Source: an uncultured Oscillospiraceae bacterium
Lineage (GTDB): Bacteria; Bacillota; Clostridia; Oscillospirales; Ruminococcaceae
NCBI GenBank assembly: GCA_910584715.1
Contig: CAJUAN010000007.1
Coordinates: forward strand, 62,001 to 126,000
Direction: 5' to 3'
DNA length: 64,000 nt
The notes under the pieces are model-generated. The model saw only the letters and a program-made list of their open reading frames with translations, did no database searches and was not told where the DNA came from. Below, in pieces: positions 34,099 through 42,021 of this stretch (its first letter is position 1; every line of letters starts with the position of its first letter). A program made the position numbers and the translations under genes.

Positions 34099-34638
34099 TT
34101 AACGGCAGTTATTTTTTAAGCTTATTCTCAAAGGCGCGGGCATAAACGGAACTATCGCGTCCACCACCCGCTCCTCGGGAGTAAAGATGAGCCTTACGTT
34201 TCCCGCGCTTGCGTGCTTGAAATCGGCGTAGTAGTTTTTCGCGCTCTCGGAATCAGAAGCTCCCGCAGCGTTAACTACAGTAACTCCGTCCGCAGCGGCA
34301 GGGGAGCTTTCGCTGTACTCCCCGAAAGCTTCAAACAGGGAAGCCTTTGCGGTAACCAGCCTTACACGCTTTCTTTTGGCGATTATCTTATCCACGTCTA
34401 TCTCGCCGTTGGTAACGATATATTCGTATTCGCAGTCAAGACCGGTCAGCAGGTAGTACCCGCCGTAGAATATTCCGCATATCAGCAAAAGCCCCAGTCC
34501 CGCCAGCGGCAGCATGAGAAAGAATATAAAAACGCACACGACCGAAAGTACTCCTATGCCTATACCTATCAGAAGCTTCAGAGCAGTATCCCGTCCGCTT
34601 GTAGTTTTTTTAACGATCTGTTCAACAAAAACGTCCAT
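34099..34638 (-). CDS. DUF6106-like membrane protein
   Basis: A 179-residue protein beginning MDVFVEQIVKKT, with two hydrophobic segments (about 22-42 and 46-66) and a soluble C-terminal domain. The N-terminal phrase and layout resemble DUF6106 proteins of Ruminococcaceae. GGAGG precedes the ATG. It is the promoter-proximal gene of the run with the AcpS-like gene and nnr. Function unknown. Confidence 0.65.
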   Translation of the reverse strand: MDVFVEQIVKKTTSGRDTALKLLIGIGIGVLSVVCVFIFFLMLPLAGLGLLLICGIFYGGYYLLTGLDCEYEYIVTNGEIDVDKIIAKRKRVRLVTAKASLFEAFGEYSESSPAAADGVTVVNAAGASDSESAKNYYADFKHASAGNVRLIFTPEERVVDAIVPFMPAPLRISLKNNCR

Positions 34639-34676
34639 TTTTACCTCCGTTAAAGTGATTTTTTTGTGTATTATTT

Positions 34677-34705
34677 ATTATAGCACATTTTTTTTTGAGT
34701 TTCAA
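34677..34705 (-). promoter_or_regulatory. Promoter of the DUF6106-acpS-nnr run
   Basis: Minus-strand TTGAAA (34700-34705), a 17 bp spacer and TATAAT (34677-34682). Its -35 lies 11 bp from the -35 of the divergent pheS promoter. Confidence 0.75.
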
Positions 34706-34716
34706 GAAAAATTTGC

Positions 34717-34745
34717 TTGCAATTTGTGACGTTATTGTATATAAT
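34717..34745 (+). promoter_or_regulatory. pheS T-box promoter
   Basis: TTGCAA (34717-34722), a 17 bp spacer and TATAAT (34740-34745). The transcript would begin near 34752, giving a leader of about 375 nt. Confidence 0.8.
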
Positions 34746-34754
34746 ATAGATGTT

Positions 34755-35097
34755 GAGCTTTGCGGATATACGCGCAGAATTTTGCGGAAGTCTGCAAAAC
34801 GAAAAAAATTCCCGAAAAATAAAACGCTGTGACCGGACACAGTAGTCCCGCCGAGCAAGAATATGCCAGAGAGAAAGGCGTTTGCTGGAAGCCTTTTATA
34901 TTCCGACGGAACGAAATTCACCCGCGAGCGGACGCGCCGAAAACAGGCTGCTTCGGCAGACCCGATGATTAAGCGCGAACGTATGCCGCGTTAAGGCAGA
35001 GAGGATGATTGTCCTTTAAAAGGGTGGTTTATAAGCAAGGTTATGCCTTGTCCCGAAAAGAAAGACCGCGGTCTTTCGGGGGACAGGGCTTTTTTGA
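34755..35097 (+). ncRNA. T-box leader of pheS (tRNA-Phe sensing)
   Basis: Stem I features are present: AGAGAGAAAGG (34868-34878), the distal GCTGGAAGCC, and a candidate Phe specifier TTC followed by A at 34917-34919. The conserved T-box core AAAAGGGTGG lies at about 35017-35026. It is followed by a terminator whose arms GCCTTGTCCCGAAA and TTTCGGGGGACAGGGC end in six T residues (about 35045-35097). Uncharged tRNA-Phe would favour the antiterminator and expression of pheS. The exact specifier is inferred. Confidence 0.85.
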
Positions 35098-35126
35098 TTT
35101 CGGGATAAAGAAAGGAACGGTCAGAA

Positions 35127-36149
35127 ATGATGAAGGAACAGCTTGAAAAAATCAAGGAGCTTGCCGAGTCGGAGCTTGAAAAGTGCGGCGCAGCAGACGC
35201 GCTTGAAGCCCTGCGCGTAAAGTACCTGGGCAAAAAGGGAGAGCTTACCGCTATCCTGAAGCAAATGGGCGGACTTTCCGCCGAGGAGCGTCCCGTTGTG
35301 GGTCAGCTTGCCAACAGCGTAAGGCAGACTATCGAGGAAAAGCTCACCGCAAGGGCGGCAGAGCTTAAATCCGAGCTTGCAGCAAGAAAACTCAAGGAGG
35401 AGACCCTGGACGTTACACTTCCCCCCAAGCCCCGGACAGTGGGCAAGCTTCACCCCCTTACTGTGACTCTGAACGAGGTCAAGGAAATTTTCCTGGGCAT
35501 GGGCTTCGAGGTGGCGGAGGGCCCCGAGGTGGAGACGGACTACTACTGCTTTGAGGCGCTGAATATGCCTCCCCACCACCCGGCGAGGGACACCCAGGAT
35601 ACCTTTTACATCAACGACAACGTGCTGCTGAGAACCCAGACCTCCTCGGTGCAGATACGTACAATGGAGAACAAGAAGCCGCCTATCAGGATAATCTCCC
35701 CCGGCAGAGTGTACCGCTCCGACGCGGTGGACGCCACCCATTCCCCCCTGTTCCACCAGATAGAGGGACTTGTGGTTGACAAGGGCGTTACCATGGCCGA
35801 CCTTAACGGTACTCTGGAGCTGCTTATGAAGCGTCTTTACGGAGAGGACTGTCAGATACGTCTGAGACCGCACCACTTCCCCTATACCGAGCCCTCCGCG
35901 GAGGTGGATATGATGTGCTTCAACTGCCACGGAGCGGGCTGCCCCATGTGCAAGAACGAGGGCTATATCGAGCTTCTGGGCGCGGGTATGGTACACCCCA
36001 AGGTTCTGGAGGGCTGCGGCATAGACCCGGAGGTATACAGCGGCTTTGCCTTCGGCATCGGTCTGGAGCGTATCACTATGGGAAGATATCAGATAAGCGA
36101 TATGCGGCTTTTGTATGAGAACGATATGAGGTTTTTGGGACAGTTTTAG
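35127..36149 (+). CDS. pheS: Phenylalanyl-tRNA synthetase alpha subunit
   Basis: Class II catalytic subunit of the alpha2-beta2 enzyme. The N-terminal coiled coil (about 1-85) is followed by the catalytic core with LNEVKEIFLGMGFEVAEGPE, the DTFYI segment, motif 2 RVYRSDAVDATHSPLFHQIEG (core SDAVDATHSPLFHQ) and motif 3 FAFGIGLERITMG. Length (340) is typical. AAAGGAACGG precedes the tandem ATG codons. Expression is under T-box control. Unusually a small cassette separates it from pheT. Confidence 0.97.
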   Translation: MMKEQLEKIKELAESELEKCGAADALEALRVKYLGKKGELTAILKQMGGLSAEERPVVGQLANSVRQTIEEKLTARAAELKSELAARKLKEETLDVTLPPKPRTVGKLHPLTVTLNEVKEIFLGMGFEVAEGPEVETDYYCFEALNMPPHHPARDTQDTFYINDNVLLRTQTSSVQIRTMENKKPPIRIISPGRVYRSDAVDATHSPLFHQIEGLVVDKGVTMADLNGTLELLMKRLYGEDCQIRLRPHHFPYTEPSAEVDMMCFNCHGAGCPMCKNEGYIELLGAGMVHPKVLEGCGIDPEVYSGFAFGIGLERITMGRYQISDMRLLYENDMRFLGQF

Positions 36150-36173
36150 CTTTAGTGCATAATACGAAACTTC

Positions 36174-36201
36174 TTTCGGGAAGCCTAAACAATTCTTGAA
36201 T
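36174..36201. repeat. Left inverted repeat of the pheS-pheT insert
   Basis: A 28 bp segment beginning TTTCGGGAAGCCTAAA and ending ATTCTTGAAT matches the reverse complement of 36720-36747 with one mismatch. Similarity extends a few bases inwards. Confidence 0.8.
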
Positions 36202-36244
36202 AGTGTGACAAATAATTCTTAATTGGGAAAACGGGGGAAATAAA

Positions 36245-36691
36245 ATGACTGACAACAACAAATTGAGTTACGAACCCTTAGGGTGTATCCGTTCAGGCAA
36301 AGAGATGTGCATTGCTCTTTACGTCTTTGCGGGAATTCTTGTTATAGCAGGGATAATAGTTAATTTTGCGGTGCTGTCCTCGATAGCGGTAATTGCGGTA
36401 TTCGTCTTTTTTGCATTGCTTTCGGCGTTTGCGGGCGTTTCATCGGCAAAAAGCGCATGGTACTGGGGAGAAGAAAAATTTACAATAATTCGTTTTCCTT
36501 CAAAACCGCTTACCTTTGACTATAACGAGATAGAGCAGATATATTCCGTTACCGAGGGACCTGCCGTGACCGTCATGTTCCGTATGAAAAACGGAAAGCA
36601 ATACGGTTTATCGGGGAGACAAAAGGGTGTGAAAGAATTTCTGACGCACATCGACACAAAGCAAAAGCAGGAGAACACAGATAAAGTCTGA
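36245..36691 (+). CDS. Small membrane protein with PH-like C-terminus, within IR cassette
   Basis: A 148-residue protein with two hydrophobic segments (about residues 20-42 and 45-62) and a C-terminal soluble part with beta pattern ending KGVKEFLTHI, similar in layout to small bacterial PH-domain proteins. A GGGGGAAAT site precedes the ATG. It lies between pheS and pheT and is bounded by 28 bp inverted repeats, suggesting an insertion. The base composition is more AT-rich than the flanking synthetase genes. No function is assigned. Confidence 0.65.
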   Translation: MTDNNKLSYEPLGCIRSGKEMCIALYVFAGILVIAGIIVNFAVLSSIAVIAVFVFFALLSAFAGVSSAKSAWYWGEEKFTIIRFPSKPLTFDYNEIEQIYSVTEGPAVTVMFRMKNGKQYGLSGRQKGVKEFLTHIDTKQKQENTDKV

Positions 36692-36719
36692 CCTGTAGAA
36701 GCAGTTTTCGTACAGCATT

Positions 36720-36747
36720 ATTCAAGAATTATTTAGGCTTCCCGAAA
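36720..36747. repeat. Right inverted repeat of the pheS-pheT insert
   Basis: The partner of 36174-36201, in opposite orientation, with one mismatch over 28 bp. The pheT ribosome-binding site (TTGGAGG) lies just downstream. Confidence 0.8.
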
Positions 36748-36790
36748 ATATATCATCAATCCTAAAATTAATAATTTGGAGGACTTATAA

Positions 36791-39205
36791 ATGGATCTGT
36801 CAATGAAATGGCTCGGAGACTACATCGACGTTTCCGATATGCCGATAAAGGAATTTTGTTCGGGACTTACCATCAGCGGCTCCAAGGTGGAACGCTGGGA
36901 GACCGAGGGCGAGGAGATAAGCAAGGTTGTGGTGGGAAAGATTCTTTCCGTAGTCCCACACGAAAATTCCGATCATCTTGTGGTCTGCAAGGTCGACGTG
37001 GGACACGCAAGTCCCGACGTTTTGCAGATAGTTACGGGCGCGTCCAACGTTCACGAGGGGGATTTTGTTCCCGTGGCTATGGACGGCTCGACTTTGCCGA
37101 ACGGCGTGAAGATCAAAAAGGGAAAGCTCCGCGGAGTTGAGTCAAACGGTATGCTCTGCTCCCTGGGCGAGCTGGGACTCACAACCCACGATTTCCCCTA
37201 CGCTATAGCAGACGGCATTTTCATCATGCAGCAGGAGGAGGGCTGCGTACCCTTTGAGCTGGGTCAGGATATCCGCGAGGCTATCGGTTTTGACGATACC
37301 TCAGTGGAGTTCGAGATAACCTCCAACCGTCCCGACTGTATGTCCGTTATCGGCCTTGCCCGGGAAACCCACGCCACCTTTGATCGTCCCTATACCGTAA
37401 AAGAACCCACTTATAAGGGTATCGACGGGGACATTGGTTCCATGCTTAAAGTAACTATCCATAACAAGGAGCTTTGCCCACGCTATATCGCGGGCGTTGT
37501 CAAAAACGTTAAGATAGGTATGTCCCCCCGCTGGATGAGGGAAAGGCTCCGGGCAAGCGGAGTACGTCCCATAAACAATTTTGTTGATATAACCAACTAT
37601 GTTATGCTGGAGTACGGTCACCCCATGCACGCCTTTGATATTCGGTACATCGACGGCGCGGAAATAAATATCCGCAACGCCAAGGAGGGCGAGACTATTA
37701 CAACTCTTGACGGTACGGAGCGCACTCTCACGGAAAAAATGCTTGTTATCGCGGACGCAAACAAGCCCGTAGCCGTTGCGGGAGTAATGGGCGGCGAGTA
37801 CAGCGGAATCATGGACGACACCGTGGACGTGGTTTTCGAGGCAGCCTGCTTCGACGGAGCTTCCGTCCGCACCACGGCTAAGGCATTGGGTATGAGGACA
37901 GACGCTTCCGCACGTTTTGAAAAGGGTCTCGACCCCCAGAACGCCTACCCCGCTCTTATGAGAGCCTTTGAGCTTGTGGAAATGCTGGGCTGCGGCGAAG
38001 TGGTAAAAACAATTATCGACGCGGACTACAGCGACAAGACCCCCAAGGGCGTGGAATTTGACCCCGTATGGATAAACAATTTCCTCGGTTCGGACATTCC
38101 GGAGGACGTTATGAGAAGCTGTCTCGAAAAGCTTGATTTCAAGGTAGAGAACGGCAAGGCGTACGCTCCCTCGGTGCGTATAGATATCGAGTGCAAAGCC
38201 GATATCGCCGAGGAGGTAGCGCGTATTTACGGCTACAACAATATCCCGAAAACCATTATCCGCGGAGTTGCCGACGCGAAGCTTACCGAAAAGCAGAAGC
38301 TGGAAAGAAAGATTGCGAACGCCATGACCGCTTTAGGCGCATACGAAATAACAACCTATTCATTTATAAGCCCCAAATATTTCGACAGGATACGTCTGTC
38401 CGAGAACAGCCCCCTCCGCAAGACCGTGGTAATTTCAAACCCTCTGGGCGAGGATACCTCCGTTATGAGAACGACTTTGCTGCCCTCCATGTGCGAGGTA
38501 ATGGCAAGGAACTACAACAGCCGCAACGCGGCGGTATGCCTGTTTGAGCTTGGCAGCGAGTACATTCCGGGCGGCGGAGAACTTCCGGACGAGCCTGTAC
38601 GCCTTAGCGTGGGCGCATACGGCGGGGACATGGACTTCTACGGCATAAAGGGCATCGTTGATTCCATGCTGAAAAATATCGGCGTTGAGGACGTCGAGTA
38701 CGCTGCCTGCACCGACCCGGCGGTATTTGCCGAAGCGGAGGCTTTCCACCCGGGCAGGTGCGCGGTCATCACCAAGGACGGCAAAGCCATAGGCATTGTG
38801 GGAGAGCTTCACCCCGAGACCCTTGAAAACTACGGCATTGGCGTAAAGGCTTACGCGGCAAAGGTGAACGTTACTGAGCTGCTTGACATTGCAAACGCGG
38901 TCAAGACCTACAAGCCCCTGCCCAAATTCCCTGCGGCTGTACGCGACCTTGCAATAGTCTGCGACGAAAATCTGCCCGTTGCGGAGCTTGAAAAGGCAAT
39001 CAAAAGGGCGGTTGGAAATACCCTTGAAAGCGTTACCCTGTTCGACGTTTACAAGGGCAAACAGATCGCCGAGGGCAAAAAGTCCGTTGCTTACTCGATC
39101 GCAATGCGCTCCCACGAGGGAACTCTCACCGACGAACAGTCCGACGCTGCGGTGAAGCGCGTCCTCAAGGAACTTGAAAAGCTGGGCGCGGAGCTGAGAG
39201 CGTGA
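36791..39205 (+). CDS. pheT: Phenylalanyl-tRNA synthetase beta subunit
   Basis: Large subunit of the synthetase, 804 residues. Domains in order: N-terminal B1 with the tRNA-binding EMAP-like fold (about 40-150, VVVGKILSVVPHENSDHL), B3/B4 editing domain (about 210-390), B5 (about 400-475), the inactive catalytic-like core (about 480-690) and a C-terminal anticodon-binding FDX-ACB domain (about 710-804, KFPAAVRDLAIVCDENL). TTGGAGG precedes the ATG. It is expected to be co-transcribed with pheS through the inserted cassette. Confidence 0.97.
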   Translation: MDLSMKWLGDYIDVSDMPIKEFCSGLTISGSKVERWETEGEEISKVVVGKILSVVPHENSDHLVVCKVDVGHASPDVLQIVTGASNVHEGDFVPVAMDGSTLPNGVKIKKGKLRGVESNGMLCSLGELGLTTHDFPYAIADGIFIMQQEEGCVPFELGQDIREAIGFDDTSVEFEITSNRPDCMSVIGLARETHATFDRPYTVKEPTYKGIDGDIGSMLKVTIHNKELCPRYIAGVVKNVKIGMSPRWMRERLRASGVRPINNFVDITNYVMLEYGHPMHAFDIRYIDGAEINIRNAKEGETITTLDGTERTLTEKMLVIADANKPVAVAGVMGGEYSGIMDDTVDVVFEAACFDGASVRTTAKALGMRTDASARFEKGLDPQNAYPALMRAFELVEMLGCGEVVKTIIDADYSDKTPKGVEFDPVWINNFLGSDIPEDVMRSCLEKLDFKVENGKAYAPSVRIDIECKADIAEEVARIYGYNNIPKTIIRGVADAKLTEKQKLERKIANAMTALGAYEITTYSFISPKYFDRIRLSENSPLRKTVVISNPLGEDTSVMRTTLLPSMCEVMARNYNSRNAAVCLFELGSEYIPGGGELPDEPVRLSVGAYGGDMDFYGIKGIVDSMLKNIGVEDVEYAACTDPAVFAEAEAFHPGRCAVITKDGKAIGIVGELHPETLENYGIGVKAYAAKVNVTELLDIANAVKTYKPLPKFPAAVRDLAIVCDENLPVAELEKAIKRAVGNTLESVTLFDVYKGKQIAEGKKSVAYSIAMRSHEGTLTDEQSDAAVKRVLKELEKLGAELRA

Positions 39206-39222
39206 TACAATTAAAAGTTGAG

Positions 39223-39266
39223 ATGTAATGTATAAAGGGTGGTTTCACCAGACCACTACATTACAT
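39223..39266. other. Inverted repeat after pheT
   Basis: ATGTAATGTA (39223-39232) and TACATTACAT (39257-39266) are perfect complements, with an inner GTGGT/ACCAC pair. No T-run follows on either strand. It may be a transcript-end hairpin or part of an insertion junction next to the GC-rich stretch. Confidence 0.5.
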
Positions 39267-39289
39267 TGACTGCGGTTCGTTTGTGGCAA

Positions 39290-39615
39290 AATGACGCAGG
39301 CCGGAGGGGCGGTGATTGACCAGCAGGAGGGAACCGAAGCGGGAGCGTCCGGGGATGACCTGGGAGCTCCGTTCTCTTTGCCGCTCCTCTCGAAGAGCGC
39401 ACTTACTCACCACCCGCAAGCGGACGGTGGTATGGCCTGCGGCCATCGTGCGCTCTCCGCCGGGCGTCCCCTCCCTGCCCAGTATGGACAGGCCAGCAGG
39501 CGCCAACGGCGGCTTATGCATCGGGCGGAGCTGCGCCGATGCAATGGGGGCTTGGGGGCCGTGGGCCACCAACAAGCTGCGCCGGGTATATGCCGGGGCA
39601 TTGCTTGCTACTACT
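39290..39615. other. GC-rich stretch without recognised gene
   Basis: The 60 bases from 39301 have 42 G or C, far above the neighbouring AT-rich gene (19 of 60 from 39841). Overlapping ORFs of 64-112 codons on both strands here are low-complexity products of high GC and resemble no family I know. The abrupt composition suggests imported DNA. Confidence 0.5.
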
Positions 39616-39723
39616 ATCAACACCCATAAATGAGAGTTGAATGTCATTCGCAAAGATGGTATACTTTGGTCGCCAGGCAGAATTTATGTCGGTAACAGAA
39701 GATCACCGGAGGGGGGAACTGGC

Positions 39724-40443
39724 ATGGTCAATGTGGGAAGCAAAATTGTTAATAATTGGATATATCCCATTAACAACGGATACGTACTGATTGATACAGG
39801 ATACGAAAATGGATTTGCACATCTCAGAAAGAAACTGGCAAAACACAATATAGACCTTCATCAAATACGGTACATTTTTTTGACACATGCACATGATGAT
39901 CATGCAGGATATCTGAACGAAATACTTTCGGAATGCCCTGCCGCTCAAGTCGTTATGAGCAACAGGGCATTAGAGGTCTTATACAGAGGACAAAACTCAT
40001 TCCACGGCGGTTGTACGACAAAGACTGCTTTGTGTTTTTGTACCCTAATGAAAATTATTGGCAAGGGAAAACATTTGTTTCCTAAGCTAAAGCAAGAATA
40101 TCAATGCAGATGTATCCAAATCAGTGATCAAAATCGCACACAAGTGGAACTCTTGTTACAAGGAAAGATCATTGATACTCCCGGTCACACGGCTGATTCG
40201 ATTTCTCTTTTATTGAACAGTGGTTCTCTATTTTGCGGTGATGCAGCGATGAACGGATTGCCGAGTTTACACAGAGTAACCATTTGGGTTGAGGATAAGA
40301 CCGCGTTTTTACAATCTTGGGAAACAATAATCGCCCTTAGTCCAAAAAAAATATATCCAGGACACGGCAAGCCGTTTAAATGTGACGAACTTATAGCAAA
40401 TTATAATCGAGCAAAGAATATGAAATTATTACAGCTTCACTAA
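39724..40443 (+). CDS. Metallo-beta-lactamase-fold hydrolase, probably acquired
   Basis: Metal-dependent hydrolase of the glyoxalase II-like MBL superfamily, about 239 residues. The metal motif THAHDDHAG is clear, followed by the downstream ligands in DTPGHTADS, the bridging Asp in LFCGDAAM, and the final His in IYPGHGKPF. The start is ATG at 39724, after CGGAGGGGGG; the frame is open 29 codons further. Codon use is AT-rich, unlike surrounding genes, and a GC-rich block precedes it, so horizontal transfer is likely. The substrate cannot be told. Confidence 0.8.
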   Translation: MVNVGSKIVNNWIYPINNGYVLIDTGYENGFAHLRKKLAKHNIDLHQIRYIFLTHAHDDHAGYLNEILSECPAAQVVMSNRALEVLYRGQNSFHGGCTTKTALCFCTLMKIIGKGKHLFPKLKQEYQCRCIQISDQNRTQVELLLQGKIIDTPGHTADSISLLLNSGSLFCGDAAMNGLPSLHRVTIWVEDKTAFLQSWETIIALSPKKIYPGHGKPFKCDELIANYNRAKNMKLLQLH

Positions 40444-40456
40444 CTTCCAATTTTTC

Positions 40457-40487
40457 GGGGATTTCACTTTTGGGTGAAATCCCCCTT
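40457..40487 (+). terminator. Hairpin after the MBL gene
   Basis: GGGGATTTCAC and GTGAAATCCCC form an 11 bp stem; no strong T-run follows. Confidence 0.5.
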
Positions 40488-40517
40488 GACAAATGTTCTC
40501 TTGAAAGTTAATACTGC

Positions 40518-40556
40518 AAAACCCGCCGTACCCTAATGATTGGGTACGGCGGGTTT
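40518..40556. terminator. Bidirectional terminator between MBL and MFS genes
   Basis: AAAACCCGCCGTACCC (40518-40533) and its complement surround an eight-base loop, with A-run and T-run flanks. It serves both converging genes. Confidence 0.85.
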
Positions 40557-40559
40557 TAT

Positions 40560-41849
40560 TCAGCCTTTCGGGCGAAGCAGCAGTCTGCGGAATACCAAGC
40601 ACACGGCGACTCCGGCTATTCCTATCACAAAGAACAGCAAGGCCGCTCCCGAGCCCTTTTCGCTGCCGAACACGTTCACGATAAAGCTGTCCGTGGGGAG
40701 ATCCGCAATAAGCGGCTCAAACACCTTGTCCACCAGAAGTCCGCCGAGGAAAAATCCCGCGGGAATGGTGAAAAACTGAAGCGTATTCCTTGCGGAATAG
40801 ACCCTGCCCTGCATTTCGGGAGGTATACCGCTGCGGAAGATAACATCCATGTTGGCGTTCATTATGGGTATTCCGATCCAGCCCAGCACCGCGCCTATGC
40901 ACCACACAAGGGGCGTTCTGCCGAAAGCGAGCAGGAAGTTTTCCGTACTCATTGAGATTAGCAGGGTATTGCATATCACTCTCAGTCTGCTTCTGCCGTT
41001 TTTGGGTTCGGGCAGGAACGTTACGATTATGCTGCCTGCAAGAGAAGCAAGCCCCACACAGGCGTTCACCGCTCCGAGAACGGTCTCTCCGCCGTTTGAG
41101 CGGGACAGAAGCATGGCGGGGAGCGCGGCGTCGTAGATCGAAGCGATAAGGTTTATCGCCGCCAGAAAAAGAATAAGCAGCAGGACAGTCCTGTTGTTTT
41201 TCAGCCAGACAAGCCCGCTTTTAGCGGCTGCAAGAACGGATTCGCCGCCGTCCTCTTTCCGCGGTACTTCGGGTATCCTTATGAACAGAAGCAGCGCGAA
41301 AAACGCCGCCGCAAACGTTGCGAGGTCTATCGCGATGACAGCCTCAACTCCCCAAAAGGACATGACCGCTGCCGCTATGGCGGGGGTGAGGATAGTCACC
41401 AAAGAATTTGAAAAAGACCTCATTCCGCTTGTTTTCTGATAGTATTTTTCCGGAGTAAGCAGCGTAGCCGCCACCTCCGAGGCGGGCTGCTGAACGGTGT
41501 TCATAAGTCCGTTCAGGGCGTTAAGTACGTACAGATGCCAAGGCTCCAGACTGCCGGCTTTAAGCAGTATCAGCGTAACAACGGTGCAGACCGCGGCAAA
41601 GGTGTCGCACACAAGCATAGTGGCTTTTTTGTCCCACCGGTCGCTTAAAGCTCCCGCGAAAATGCTCATAAGCACATATGGCGCGTAGGAACACACCGAA
41701 AGCAGAGCCGTAGTAAGCGCCGAGCCGCTGCTTTTGTACAGTACGATTATCAGCGCGAAGCCCGTCATTGAGCTTCCCAGCGCGGAAAGGGACTGGGTAA
41801 GCCAAAGTATAATAAATGATCTTAATTGTTTTAATTCTTGAAATTTCAT
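40560..41849 (-). CDS. MFS drug efflux transporter (Mef-like)
   Basis: Major facilitator with about 12 membrane helices and 429 residues. The helix 2-3 loop motif GALSDRWDKKATML is typical, and the protein is similar in layout to macrolide exporters of the Mef/MFS_3 group (NALNGLMNTVQQPASEVAATLL region). The start is ATG at 41849 after AAAAGGAG. Its ribosome-binding site overlaps GCAAGGTC, which is complementary to a leader segment, and a short leader ORF lies upstream. This strongly suggests inducible translation of an antibiotic exporter. The substrate is inferred only from similarity and the leader arrangement. Confidence 0.82.
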   Translation of the reverse strand: MKFQELKQLRSFIILWLTQSLSALGSSMTGFALIIVLYKSSGSALTTALLSVCSYAPYVLMSIFAGALSDRWDKKATMLVCDTFAAVCTVVTLILLKAGSLEPWHLYVLNALNGLMNTVQQPASEVAATLLTPEKYYQKTSGMRSFSNSLVTILTPAIAAAVMSFWGVEAVIAIDLATFAAAFFALLLFIRIPEVPRKEDGGESVLAAAKSGLVWLKNNRTVLLLILFLAAINLIASIYDAALPAMLLSRSNGGETVLGAVNACVGLASLAGSIIVTFLPEPKNGRSRLRVICNTLLISMSTENFLLAFGRTPLVWCIGAVLGWIGIPIMNANMDVIFRSGIPPEMQGRVYSARNTLQFFTIPAGFFLGGLLVDKVFEPLIADLPTDSFIVNVFGSEKGSGAALLFFVIGIAGVAVCLVFRRLLLRPKG

Positions 41850-41976
41850 TGACCTTGCTCCTTTTCGATTTTTAGTCGGAAAGCAAGGTCTGTTCCGCAC
41901 TGTAACGGGCGGATAACGGACGCTATAAGTTCCCTCTGTGCAGCTTGTCCGCTATGGGATCAGACCTTGCACAGAG
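41850..41976 (-). promoter_or_regulatory. Attenuator of the MFS gene
   Basis: On the transcript (minus strand), segment 1 (41970-41961, GCAAGGTCTG, end of the leader ORF) is complementary over 10 bases to segment 2 (41892-41883, CAGACCTTGC). Segment 2 is also complementary over 8 bases to segment 3 (41858-41851, GCAAGGTC), which adjoins the MFS Shine-Dalgarno. A further pair, CTCTGTGC with GCACAGAG (41976-41969 and 41941-41934), overlaps segment 1. These are mutually exclusive stems. Confidence 0.72.
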
Positions 41977-41998
41977 CATAGGCAATGCAGAGTATCAT
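41960..41998 (-). CDS. Leader peptide MILCIAYALCKV
   Basis: A 12-codon ORF with ATG at 41998 behind AAAGGGTG, ending in TGA within attenuator segment 1. It lies 24 bases after the rnr stop. Its length and position match leader peptides of inducible resistance genes, where an antibiotic-stalled ribosome changes the downstream fold. Translation is inferred. Confidence 0.65.
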   Translation of the reverse strand: MILCIAYALCKV

Positions 41999-42021
41999 TT
42001 TTTCACCCTTTCTTAGAATTT

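Noticed and set aside
39291..39653. Several ORFs of 64-130 codons in the GC-rich block
   Set aside because: High GC removes stop codons on both strands; the products overlap each other and resemble no protein.
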